NCBI GenBank assembly: GCA_947632255.1
Contig: CANROL010000004.1
Coordinates: forward strand, 1-21,035
Direction: 5' to 3'
Length of the DNA: 21,035 nucleotides
DNA from: an uncultured Bacilli bacterium
GTDB lineage: Bacteria > Bacillota_I > Bacilli_A > RF39 > UBA660
A program made the position numbers and the translations under genes. Shown here in pieces: positions 1 through 6,613 of the stretch (its first letter is position 1; every line of letters begins with the position of its first letter). A model generated the notes under the pieces. That model saw only the letters and a list, made by a program, of their open reading frames with translations. It was not told the origin of the DNA and made no database searches.

Positions 1-11
1 AACATTGTTTC

Positions 12-428
12 CTATCGCTTACTGAATTGTGGAGCACGACGTGCTTTTTTAAGACCATATTTCTTACGTTCTTTAACTCTTGCATCACGAGTTAAGAAAC
101 CGTTAGTTTTTAAGATTTTACGATATGAGTCTTCTCTTGTTTGATCAGTATTAGCATCAAACTTTAGTAAAGCACGAGCAATACCTAAACGAATAGCTCC
201 AGCTTGACCTGAATATCCTCCACCTTTAACATTAACTTCAATATCAAAACGATTGGTATTATCAGTTACAGTTAGAGGTTGTTTTAAATCCATTACTAAA
301 ATTTGATTGGGAAAATATTCGTTAACATCAATACCATTTACAACGATATTTCCTGTTCCACCGGTAATTCTTACTGTAGCAGAACTACTTTTACGACGAC
401 CTGTAGCGGTCCAAACTTGTTTAGCCAT
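12..428 (-). CDS. rpsI: 30S ribosomal protein S9
   Basis: Small-subunit ribosomal protein S9 (uS9), whose C-terminal tail reaches the ribosomal P site. The 138-residue product is of normal length. It has the family start (VWTATGRRKSS), the central NVKGGG-GQAGAIRLGIARAL block at about residues 66-87, and the basic tail ending in SKR. The start is the ATG at 428, preceded by a strong AGGAGG that overlaps the TAG stop of rplM. The two genes are separated by 12 bases and are clearly one operon, the usual rplM-rpsI pair. The gene is complete, ending in TAG at 12-14. Nothing odd is seen. Confidence 0.98.
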   Translation of the reverse strand: MAKQVWTATGRRKSSSATVRITGGTGNIVVNGIDVNEYFPNQILVMDLKQPLTVTDNTNRFDIEVNVKGGGYSGQAGAIRLGIARALLKFDANTDQTREDSYRKILKTNGFLTRDARVKERKKYGLKKARRAPQFSKR

Positions 429-440
429 TATTTATTCCTC

Positions 441-872
441 CTAATCAATTTTTAGCTCTATTGGATTTTGAGCAGTGTGCTTATGGTTAGCATCTTTGTA
501 AACGAATAACTTTTTCGCCATTTTAGCGCCAAGTGGTCCGTTTGGTAACATACCAACAATAGCTCTTTCAACCATTTCTTCAGGATATTTTTCAAGCATT
601 GTGCGAGCATTACGTTCTCTTAAGCCTCCTGGGTATCCTGAGTGATTATAATACATTTTGTCATCTAATTTTTTACCTGTTAATTTAACTTTACTAGCAT
701 TAATAACAATTACATAATCACCACAGTCAACATGAGGAGTATAAGTAGCTTTGTGTTTTCCTCTTAAAATAGTAGCAGCTTTGGTTGCTAATCGACCTAA
801 AGTTTGACCTTCAGCATCAATAACATACCATTTACGTTCAATGTTTTCTTTGGTTTGCATAAATGTCTTCAT
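441..872 (-). CDS. rplM: 50S ribosomal protein L13
   Basis: Large-subunit ribosomal protein L13 (uL13), an early assembly protein that binds 23S rRNA. The 143 residues carry the family landmarks: ERKWYVIDAEGQTLGRLA near residues 12-29, LRGKHKATYTPHVDCGD at 36-52, KLTGKK, YYNHSGYPGGL, and MLPNGPLGAKMAKKL near 108-122. The chosen start is ATG 872, with GAAAGGA upstream. It is the first gene of a two-gene operon with rpsI, behind a consensus promoter and a structured leader of about 75 bases that may be an autoregulatory L13 leader. Confidence 0.98.
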   Translation of the reverse strand: MKTFMQTKENIERKWYVIDAEGQTLGRLATKAATILRGKHKATYTPHVDCGDYVIVINASKVKLTGKKLDDKMYYNHSGYPGGLRERNARTMLEKYPEEMVERAIVGMLPNGPLGAKMAKKLFVYKDANHKHTAQNPIELKID

Positions 873-950
873 GACAACTTTCCTTTCATTAGTCTTTGTT
901 ACTTTTGCCTTCCCACAGCAAAATCACGCCAACAAATAAAATGTACCATT
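873..950 (-). promoter_or_regulatory. Candidate L13 leader RNA upstream of rplM
   Basis: About 75 transcribed bases separate the rplM promoter from the rplM start. On the RNA strand they contain the hairpin TTTTGC / GCAAAA (arms 918-923 and 903-908) with a 9-base purine-rich loop TGTGGGAAG. Just upstream lies a GTTGGCGTGA segment. Known: Bacillus and other Firmicutes have an autoregulatory leader before rplM. The position and the purine-rich hairpin loop fit that, but I cannot score it against the covariance model, so the identity is inferred mainly from position. Confidence 0.45.
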
Positions 951-954
951 TAAA

Positions 955-983
955 ATTATATGTAAAATATAAGCATTTGTCAA
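955..983 (-). promoter_or_regulatory. Sigma-A promoter of rplM-rpsI
   Basis: A perfect TTGACA -35 (978-983) and a perfect TATAAT -10 (955-960) separated by 17 bases, read on the minus strand. Transcription should start near 948. Among the best housekeeping promoters in the window, as expected for a ribosomal protein operon. Confidence 0.9.
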
Positions 984-995
984 ATAAAAAATGAT

Positions 996-1020
996 AAAAA
1001 TTAGAAAAAAATGCTAATTT
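996..1020 (-). terminator. Weak terminator after truA
   Basis: On the minus strand, AAATTAG (1014-1020) pairs with CTAATTT (998-1004) across a 9-base loop, ending in a short U-rich stretch, a few bases beyond the truA stop. The stem is only 7 bp and almost all A/U, so it is a weak candidate. Its place between truA and the rplM promoter supports it. Confidence 0.45.
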
Positions 1021-1023
1021 GGG

Positions 1024-1749
1024 TTATTTATAATAAATTTTATTTAAATATAAGCCATTGGGAAGAGCTGTTGTAAATTGCTTTTTGATGTTGGGATTAT
1101 CTAAAGCTTCTTTGATATCACTTAAATTACATTTATTGTTACTGACATCTAGCATAGCTCCTACTAAATTACGAACCATATAACGATAAAAACTTTTGCC
1201 AGTAAATTTTATTTCTAATATTTGATTTTTTATTTTAAAGTTAATATCATAAATTATAGCTTTAGAGTTTGGTCTTGTTCCCCCGACAAAATTGGTAAAA
1301 TCATGAATACCTATAAAAAGTTTAGCACATTTTTTCATTTTAGATATATTTATTTTATTATAGGGTTGATACATATAATCGGCATAAAATGGATTAAATT
1401 CCCCGAGATTTATTTTGTAAATATATTCTTTTTTAATAGTATTAAAACGGGCATGAAAAGAACTTGGGACAACTTTTATAGATGTAATATTTATATATGG
1501 TCTAACTAGACTATTTATGGCAAGTAATAAATGACTAGTATCAATCGAAATATCTAAATCAAAAGTAGCTTTTTGATCGTAGGCATGGACACCATGGTCT
1601 GTTCTACCAGCTCCTTTTATTTTTACTTCTTTTTTATTAATAATAGTTAATGCTTCTTCTAATTTCTTTTGGACGGTATTGTAATCTTTTAAGCGTTGAA
1701 AACCATAAAATTTAGAACCATCATAACTGAAACTTATTAAATAATGCAT
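1024..1749 (-). CDS. truA: tRNA pseudouridine(38-40) synthase TruA
   Basis: Isomerises uridines at positions 38-40 of the tRNA anticodon stem to pseudouridine in the cytosol. The 241-residue length is normal. The catalytic motif GRTDHGVHA lies at residues 48-56, with the nucleophilic Asp at 51. A second conserved segment, FTGKSFYRYMVRNLVGAML, lies near residues 182-200. The start is ATG 1749 with AAAGGAG just upstream, inside the end of the preceding gene (4-base gap). In Firmicutes truA follows ecfA1-ecfA2-ecfT and precedes rplM-rpsI. That order is kept here except that ecfT is missing and the two ATPases are degenerate. Confidence 0.97.
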   Translation of the reverse strand: MHYLISFSYDGSKFYGFQRLKDYNTVQKKLEEALTIINKKEVKIKGAGRTDHGVHAYDQKATFDLDISIDTSHLLLAINSLVRPYINITSIKVVPSSFHARFNTIKKEYIYKINLGEFNPFYADYMYQPYNKINISKMKKCAKLFIGIHDFTNFVGGTRPNSKAIIYDINFKIKNQILEIKFTGKSFYRYMVRNLVGAMLDVSNNKCNLSDIKEALDNPNIKKQFTTALPNGLYLNKIYYK

Positions 1750-1753
1750 AATA

Positions 1754-2362
1754 TTACTCCTTTAGACGATATATAGCTTTTAATAAATCAGCTGTTTCTT
1801 TATAATAAGCTATATTAATATTTTTATCTTTTAATAAATCAATAAATTCTATTATTGGGGGTTTATTAACTATATCTAATATTGAAAAATCATTTTTAGA
1901 GAAAGATTTAATTTCTTCTTTATTAATAACTATAAGTTCATGAGCAATATTCCAAATAAAATTTAAATCATTAGTATTAATTATAATTGTTTTATGATAG
2001 TCAGTAGCTATTTTTTTAAATAAGCGTTTAAAATATTCTTTTTCTTGATAATTTAATTCTTTATCAAAATAGTCTAATACGAGATAATCTTTATTTTGGC
2101 ATAGAGCACGGGCCAAATTAACCTTTTTGATTTCATTAATTGATAGTTCACTTACAGTTTTATTTAAGTAGGTATCATCTAATAATACCATTTTTAAAGC
2201 TTGACTAATTTTAGAATTATTAATATATTCTTTGACAGTTTTATTAAAGCAATAATAACTAACAAGAGAATAGTTTTGATAATTACTAATTAAATTTATG
2301 TTGCCTATAATACCATAGATAAAAGATGGCTCTTTATTTTCCATAAGTTTTGCTATTTCCAT
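1754..2362 (-). CDS. Degenerate ABC ATPase in the ecfA2 position
   Basis: A 202-residue ABC-ATPase-like protein that cannot work as a normal ATPase. No Walker A (GxxxxGKS/T) is present; the N-terminal part only has GIIGNIN. The ABC signature is worn down to ELSINEIKKVNLARAL (about residues 72-87) instead of LSGGQxxRVxLARAL. Walker B survives partly as YLVLDYFDKEL, with the catalytic Glu replaced by Tyr, and the switch His is Asn (NTND). The C-terminal PPIIEFIDLLKDKNINIAYY resembles the ECF-type ATPase tail. Normal EcfA2 is about 280-290 residues. The gene sits between another such protein (10-base overlap) and truA, exactly where ecfA2 lies in Firmicutes. I infer a decayed or repurposed EcfA2 homologue; the present function is unknown. 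The reading frame is intact, which argues against a simple pseudogene. Confidence 0.7.
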   Translation of the reverse strand: MEIAKLMENKEPSFIYGIIGNINLISNYQNYSLVSYYCFNKTVKEYINNSKISQALKMVLLDDTYLNKTVSELSINEIKKVNLARALCQNKDYLVLDYFDKELNYQEKEYFKRLFKKIATDYHKTIIINTNDLNFIWNIAHELIVINKEEIKSFSKNDFSILDIVNKPPIIEFIDLLKDKNINIAYYKETADLLKAIYRLKE

Positions 2363-2949
2363 AGTTTATCAACCAGACTTTCAGGGGTATAACTTATATT
2401 ATCAATTAAACCATAATATTTTAAACCAATAGATAAATCGACAATAAACGGCAAATTAAAACCTAATTTTTTAAATAGTTTTTCTTCTAATAAAACTTCT
2501 TTAGTTAAACCTTCAATTATAATTTTATCTTGATATATTAAAATTAAATAATCTAATAGTAATACTTCTTCAATATCAGTGGTATAATTAATTATGGTTT
2601 TGTTTTTTTCTTTTAGATAGTTAATGACTTTAGTTTTAAATTGATAATCGGTATATGTTAAAACATTTAAAAAGACATATATATCTTTATCAAGAATTAT
2701 ATTATTTAAAATATTTATTTTTATTTCATCTATTTTTGTGTAATCTTTTGTTTTTAGTAAATAATCACAGTTAAAACTAGTTATAATATCTTCAGGAATT
2801 GTATTAATACTTGTTTTATTTAGATCATCAATTATAGTTGCATTATAATTTAATAAAGAAGATATATCATTATTAAAATTATATGAGTTATAGAGAATAG
2901 ATGTATATTTATTATTAATATTTATATTGTTTATTTTGATGTTTAACAT
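2353..2949 (-). CDS. Degenerate ABC ATPase in the ecfA1 position
   Basis: A 198-residue protein whose second half still aligns by eye with the end of an ECF-transporter ATPase. YVFLNVLTYTDYQFKTKVI matches the Walker B/D-loop region with Asp to Asn and Glu to Val. Then follow INYTTDIEEVLLLDYLILIY (switch His replaced by Thr) and IIIEGLTKEVLLEEKLFKKLG, like the usual 'I..G.p.EvL' segment. The tail contains LPFIVDLSIGLKYYGLID, typical of EcfA C termini. No Walker A, Q-loop or LSGGQ signature can be found in the N-terminal half. The start is ATG 2949 with AGAAGGTGA about 8 bases upstream. It overlaps the next gene by 10 bases. No ecfT follows. I infer a catalytically dead EcfA1 homologue; its function is unknown. 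Confidence 0.68.
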   Translation of the reverse strand: MLNIKINNININNKYTSILYNSYNFNNDISSLLNYNATIIDDLNKTSINTIPEDIITSFNCDYLLKTKDYTKIDEIKINILNNIILDKDIYVFLNVLTYTDYQFKTKVINYLKEKNKTIINYTTDIEEVLLLDYLILIYQDKIIIEGLTKEVLLEEKLFKKLGFNLPFIVDLSIGLKYYGLIDNISYTPESLVDKLWK

Positions 2950-2978
2950 ATTTTAATCACCTTCTAACATATTTAAAT

Positions 2979-3001
2979 AAAAAATAACACTTAAAGTGTT
3001 A
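2979..3001 (-). terminator. Terminator after rpmE
   Basis: Read on the minus strand, TAACAC/GTGTTA pair (outer arms 2985-2990 and 2996-3001, around TTAAA), followed by a run of six U (2979-2984). It starts 5 bases after the rpmE stop. It should separate rpmE from the ATPase-like pair, leaving that pair only about 30 bases for a promoter of its own. Confidence 0.7.
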
Positions 3002-3006
3002 AATTT

Positions 3007-3222
3007 TTATTTATTATCTGGAGTATTTAAATTGTATTTACGATTAAATTCTTCAATCTTACCAGTTTTTTTAACTTTTCCTTGAGCTCCAGTGTAGAAT
3101 GGATGACATTCACTACAAACTTCAACATGAATGTTTTCTTTAGTAGAATGTGTTTTAAATGTAGCTCCACATGCACAAGTAATAGTTGTTTCTTTTGTTT
3201 CTGGATGAATACCTTTTTTCAT
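3007..3222 (-). CDS. rpmE: 50S ribosomal protein L31 (zinc form)
   Basis: Small ribosomal protein L31 (bL31), which bridges the two ribosomal subunits. The 71 residues start MKKGIHPETKE and carry the zinc-binding cysteines CAC (residues 16 and 18) and CSEC (36 and 39), so this is the Cys-containing A type. HPFYTGAQGKVKKTGKIEEFNRKY is the family ending. The ribosome binding site is GGGAGG before ATG 3222. It has its own promoter and its own terminator, so it looks like a single-gene unit. Confidence 0.97.
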   Translation of the reverse strand: MKKGIHPETKETTITCACGATFKTHSTKENIHVEVCSECHPFYTGAQGKVKKTGKIEEFNRKYNLNTPDNK

Positions 3223-3277
3223 TTTTTCCCTCCCGCCATATCAAAATTTTTGACATAGTAACTTGTTTGTCTTAAGT

Positions 3278-3305
3278 ATTATAACATATTTTATAAAGTT
3301 TACAA
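3278..3305 (-). promoter_or_regulatory. Sigma-A promoter of rpmE, extended -10
   Basis: Minus strand: TATAAT (3278-3283) preceded by TGT, giving an extended -10 (TGnTATAAT), and TTGTAA (3300-3305) as -35 with a 16-base spacer. The leader to the rpmE start is about 50 bases, with no obvious riboswitch. Confidence 0.75.
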
Positions 3306-3336
3306 GTATTTTTTAATTTAAATCTTCATTATTTAT

Positions 3337-4014
3337 TTACATTTTGTTGTTAATTAAGGGTTTTATTTGTTCATAGATTAGTTTATGGGCTTCATAATTT
3401 AGATAGTGACTATTATTAGTTAAAAAATAATTATTGGTGATAAGATTTGAGATATCAACATACGTAAAATTATTTGATAATGTTATATCTCTTATAATAG
3501 CATTTATTTTAGATGTTGATAAAGCATCATGATTATTGGTGTTATAAATACCTAAAACTATAACTTGCTTATGATTTAAAGATTTGATTGTCGAAATTAA
3601 TTCTTTAAAATCAGTTGTAAATTCATGACGAACTTGGGATGTTATTTTTATATTAGCTAGTTCATCAAGACCAATGGCTAAAGTTAATATATCAGCTTCA
3701 TTTATAGCTTGTTGTAATTCGATTTGTTTATCTTTATATAAAATTGTATCATTAGCTTTTATGTGATAATCTAGTTCTTTAATAGTTAGATTAGCATAAG
3801 CATATTCATAATATCTATTTAATTTATGAAGCAATTTGTAATCTTCTCGCAAATAATCATTGAAACTATAACCTTCTATATTATAAGAGGTCATACCACT
3901 AGATAAGCCATCCCCTAAAGCTAAAATAGTTAAATTATCATTTTTAGTATAGTAATAAATAATAAAGGTAAAAATAACACCTAATAAAGTTAGCAAGATA
4001 AGTTTCTTTTTCAT
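3337..4014 (-). CDS. Membrane-anchored SGNH-fold protein, probably non-catalytic
   Basis: The 225-residue protein has an N-terminal hydrophobic anchor (residues 4-22 after MKKK), so it is probably exported and held at the membrane. It then shows SGNH/GDSL hydrolase landmarks. Block I is ILALGDGLSSG instead of GDS, so the nucleophile Ser is Gly. Block III is LAIGLDEL, where the family has GxND. Block V is NNSHYLNYEAHKLI, where the His remains but the Asp three residues before it is Asn. On this reading it lacks two of three catalytic residues. I chose ATG 4014 because GAGGTG lies just before it; a longer frame from 4041 has no such site and would run through a terminator hairpin. It follows murA directly, which hints at an envelope role. 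Confidence 0.7.
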   Translation of the reverse strand: MKKKLILLTLLGVIFTFIIYYYTKNDNLTILALGDGLSSGMTSYNIEGYSFNDYLREDYKLLHKLNRYYEYAYANLTIKELDYHIKANDTILYKDKQIELQQAINEADILTLAIGLDELANIKITSQVRHEFTTDFKELISTIKSLNHKQVIVLGIYNTNNHDALSTSKINAIIRDITLSNNFTYVDISNLITNNYFLTNNSHYLNYEAHKLIYEQIKPLINNKM

Positions 4015-4023
4015 GGGCACCTC

Positions 4024-4052
4024 AAAAAAAATATAGTACACTATACTATATT
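4024..4052 (-). terminator. Terminator of murA abutting the next ribosome binding site
   Basis: Minus strand: AATATAGTA (4044-4052) pairs perfectly with TACTATATT (4030-4038) over a 5-base loop, followed by an uninterrupted run of U through 4024. The murA TAG stop (4046-4048) lies inside the hairpin. GAGGTG, the ribosome binding site of the following SGNH gene, begins at the base after the U-run. Confidence 0.7.
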
Positions 4053-5299
4053 TCTTTGAGTTCTATTTTAGCACCAACAGAGGTTAACTTTTCAGTAATA
4101 TTCTCATAACCTCTTAAGATATGTTCAACGTCCGTGATGATAGTTTCGCCCTCCGCGATTAGGCCCGCGATAACTAAGGCAGCGCCTCCTCGAAGGTCAG
4201 TAGCAACAACTTCACAACCTTTTAATTTGGTAGGACCTTTAATTATGGCATTCATTCCACTTACAGTGATATTAGCACCCATTTTATTTAAAGAAGGAAC
4301 ATGGCCCATACGGTTTTCCCAAATAGTTTCTTCAAATAAAGATGTTCCATCACATTGAGTTAATAAGACACTCATGGGTTGACCTATATCAGTGGGAAAA
4401 CCTGGATAAACTAAGGTTTTAATATTAATTGGTTTAAGTTTTGATGTTTTACTTAAAGTAATAGCATCTTTAGATATGGTAATATGGGTACCTATTTCTT
4501 TTAATTTAGTAGTTAAAGCTTCTAAATGCTCGGGAATAATGTTAGTAATTTTTAGGTTATCACCAGCAAGAGCTCCTAAAATAATGTAAGTACCAGCTTC
4601 AAGTCGATCAGGTACAACACTTATCGTGGCCCCATTTAATTCTTTAATCCCTTCAATTGTAATTTCATTAGTTCCGGCGCCAGTTATTTTAGCTCCCATA
4701 TTATTTAAAAATTCCGCGATATTAATTATTTCTACTTCTTGAGCAGCATTATGAATTGTAGTTTTGCCTTCAGCATAAACTGATGCAAACATTAAGTTAA
4801 TTGTAGCTCCAACACTTTGAAAACGTAAGTAAATATCAGTTCCAATAAGCTTATCCGCGGATAAAATATATTTATTGCCTTCAGTTTTAATCGTAGCTCC
4901 TAAAGCTTTAAAGCCATCTAAATGTATATCAATTGGCCGAGCACCAATATTACAACCGCCAGGTATATATATTTCGACATATTTTTCACGGCCTAATAAA
5001 GCTCCCATAAAATAATAAGAAGCTCGAAGACGATTAGAATATTCTTCTTTAATTAGTTTATTATTTAAATTAGTAGTATCAATAACTAATTCATCATTAT
5101 TTAAAGTAACTTGACAATTTAATAATTCTAAAATGTCAATTAAAGCATCTCGATCAGAAATATTAGGAACATTTTTAATTGTCGATATGCCATTAGCTAA
5201 AACCGCCGCGGGTATTAAAGCAACTGCACTATTTTTAGCTCCTCCAATGGATATTGTTCCTGATAATGTATTTCCACCTTTAATAATCATTTGTTTCAT
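4046..5299 (-). CDS. murA: UDP-N-acetylglucosamine 1-carboxyvinyltransferase
   Basis: First committed step of peptidoglycan synthesis: transfers enolpyruvate from PEP to UDP-GlcNAc in the cytosol. About 417 residues, the normal length. Visible landmarks are GGAKNSAVALIPAA near the N terminus with the substrate-binding Lys-Asn; PGGCNIGARPIDIHLDGF, whose Cys is the PEP- and fosfomycin-binding residue; YPGFPTDIGQPM; and FEETIWENRMGHVPSL. The cysteine means no intrinsic Cys-to-Asp fosfomycin resistance. I chose the ATG at 5299, 10 bases from AAGGG; an upstream in-frame GTG (5308) is too close to that site. A consensus promoter lies about 100 bases upstream. Bacilli often have two murA paralogues; which one this is cannot be told. 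Confidence 0.97.
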   Translation of the reverse strand: MKQMIIKGGNTLSGTISIGGAKNSAVALIPAAVLANGISTIKNVPNISDRDALIDILELLNCQVTLNNDELVIDTTNLNNKLIKEEYSNRLRASYYFMGALLGREKYVEIYIPGGCNIGARPIDIHLDGFKALGATIKTEGNKYILSADKLIGTDIYLRFQSVGATINLMFASVYAEGKTTIHNAAQEVEIINIAEFLNNMGAKITGAGTNEITIEGIKELNGATISVVPDRLEAGTYIILGALAGDNLKITNIIPEHLEALTTKLKEIGTHITISKDAITLSKTSKLKPINIKTLVYPGFPTDIGQPMSVLLTQCDGTSLFEETIWENRMGHVPSLNKMGANITVSGMNAIIKGPTKLKGCEVVATDLRGGAALVIAGLIAEGETIITDVEHILRGYENITEKLTSVGAKIELKEI

Positions 5300-5313
5300 T
5301 GTTAACACACCCT

Positions 5314-5426
5314 TGCTTTTATAAGTTAGGTACTTATACTATTTTTTATGTTTATAAATTTATTTGGTGCTATAAATATTTATAAATTACTAAATATACT
5401 ATATTTTAAAAAAAATAATTTGTCAA
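5314..5426 (-). promoter_or_regulatory. murA promoter and leader
   Basis: On the minus strand, consensus TTGACA (5421-5426), a 17-base spacer and TATAGT (5398-5403). Initiation near 5391 gives a leader of about 90 bases. Close to the ribosome binding site the leader can form a small hairpin, ATAAGT/ACTTAT around ACCTA. No recognised riboswitch is seen in the 227-bp gap between murA and the divergent spoIIR. Confidence 0.8.
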
Positions 5427-5535
5427 TAATTTTTAAGAAGGTTGTAGGATAATTTTACTTTTTTAGTTTAGAAATTAAAGTTTTTTTGTATAAAAAATTG
5501 ATTTATTTTGCTTAATATGGATAGGTGAAGATATT

Positions 5536-6039
5536 TTGAAAAAAATAATAATTTGTTTATTTATGTTGACATTAGTTATTATGATTAATAAAAAAGAGGA
5601 AGAAATAATAATTCCTAATGAAGCAATTAGATTTAGAGTTATTGCTAATAGTAATAGTATTAAAGATCAACAAGAAAAAGCTTTAATTAAAGAAAAAGTG
5701 GAAAAAGAAATATATGATTTTATAAATGAAGCTAAAAGTGTTGATGAAACTAGGAATTTAATTAATAATAATATGGATAAAATACAAGCAATGGTTGCTA
5801 ATTATAATGTTCCTTATAAGATAAAATATGGTAAAAATTATTTTCCAAGTAAGAATTATAAAGGGGTTTTATATCCCGCGGGGAATTATGAATCTTTAGT
5901 AATTACTTTGGGTGAAGGTTTAGGGGATAATTTCTGGTGTGTTTTATATCCTCCTTTATGTTTACTGGATAATAGTAGTGAAGATGTTGGTGAAGTAGAA
6001 TATCAATTTTATGTTAAAAATTTAATAGATAAGTTCTAA
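5536..6039 (+). CDS. spoIIR: Stage II sporulation protein R
   Basis: SpoIIR is the forespore-secreted signal that activates SpoIIGA, which then processes pro-sigma-E in the mother cell. The 167-residue product has an N-terminal hydrophobic export segment (residues 2-17) and the family core: IPNEAIRFRVIANSNS (about 26-41), YPAGNYESLVITLGEG and NFWCVLYPPLCLLD. It is shorter than the Bacillus protein (about 224), mainly at the C terminus. The start is a TTG at 5536, chosen because AGGTGA lies 7 bases upstream and the export segment begins right after it. It is on the plus strand, divergent from murA and followed closely by mntP. spoIIR neighbours mntP and murA genes in Bacillus too, which supports the call. 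Confidence 0.9.
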   Translation: MKKIIICLFMLTLVIMINKKEEEIIIPNEAIRFRVIANSNSIKDQQEKALIKEKVEKEIYDFINEAKSVDETRNLINNNMDKIQAMVANYNVPYKIKYGKNYFPSKNYKGVLYPAGNYESLVITLGEGLGDNFWCVLYPPLCLLDNSSEDVGEVEYQFYVKNLIDKF

Positions 6040-6042
6040 ATA

Positions 6043-6079
6043 AAAATCATCCTAATAAAATTTTTTAGGAGATTTTTTT
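6043..6079 (+). terminator. Terminator of spoIIR that contains the mntP ribosome binding site
   Basis: AAAATC-A-TCCTAA (6043-6055) pairs with TTAGGAGATTTT (6065-6076), leaving one bulged A and a loop of about 9 bases, then a U-run to 6079. The 3' arm holds AGGAG (6067-6071), eight bases before the mntP ATG at 6080. The same hairpin can therefore end spoIIR transcription or mask the start of mntP. Confidence 0.65.
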
Positions 6080-6613
6080 ATGCACCAGATATTTAGTATT
6101 TTTTTAATTGGAATTGCCCTTAGTATGGATACATTTTCATTATCTTTAGGAGTTGGAATGTTTAATACTTCAAATAAAAAAGCAATTAAATTGGCGATTA
6201 TTGTCGGTTTAATGCACTTTATTATGCCTTTTTTAGGAACAATACTAGGAAGTAAAATAACAGAATTATTAGAACTTAATTGTGATATTTTATTAGGTAT
6301 TATTTTAATATTTATTGCAATACAAATGATTATAGATTTGATTAAAAAAGAAGAGCCTAGTTTTAATTTAAATATTTTAGGAATGTTTTTATTTGCTTTT
6401 GGAGTGAGTTTAGATAGTTTTTCCGTGGGATTAGGGCTTAAGGCTTTAACAAATAATATATATCTTGCGATGATAATATTCAGTATTTGCAGTTTTTCAT
6501 TTACTTTTATGGGGGTTGTAATTGGAAGATACGCAAATAAAATACTGGGTGTTTATGCCAGTATTATAGGAATATTAATTTTACTTATTTTAGGGATTGC
6601 TCATTTATTTTAA
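6080..6613 (+). CDS. mntP: Putative manganese efflux pump, MntP family
   Basis: A 177-residue, very hydrophobic protein with six likely membrane helices built as two repeats. Repeat one carries SMDTFSLSLGVG (Asp17), repeat two SLDSFSVGLGL (Asp112). Such paired membrane Asp motifs are typical of MntP, which exports Mn(II). LMHFIMPFLGTILG and VIGRYANKILGVYASIIGILIL also fit. The alternative is the related sporulation membrane protein YtaF; synteny with spoIIR, as for the Bacillus mntP gene ywlD, favours MntP. No manganese riboswitch is seen upstream: the gene starts directly behind the spoIIR terminator. Its TAA overlaps the spoVT stop coming from the other strand. Confidence 0.82.
   Translation: MHQIFSIFLIGIALSMDTFSLSLGVGMFNTSNKKAIKLAIIVGLMHFIMPFLGTILGSKITELLELNCDILLGIILIFIAIQMIIDLIKKEEPSFNLNILGMFLFAFGVSLDSFSVGLGLKALTNNIYLAMIIFSICSFSFTFMGVVIGRYANKILGVYASIIGILILLILGIAHLF

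Noticed and set aside
1222..1509. Plus-strand frame inside truA
   Set aside because: Shadow of a well-conserved gene; composition is typical of antisense AT-rich DNA.
5488..5519. Sigma-F-like promoter for spoIIR (GTATA, 17 bases, GCTTAATATG)
   Set aside because: Two -10 mismatches, and initiation would fall inside the AGGTGA ribosome binding site, so it is not a convincing promoter.
5873..5886. CCCGCGGG palindrome in spoIIR resembling a protein-binding site
   Set aside because: It encodes the conserved SpoIIR segment YPAGNY and does not match the Noc or parS consensus.
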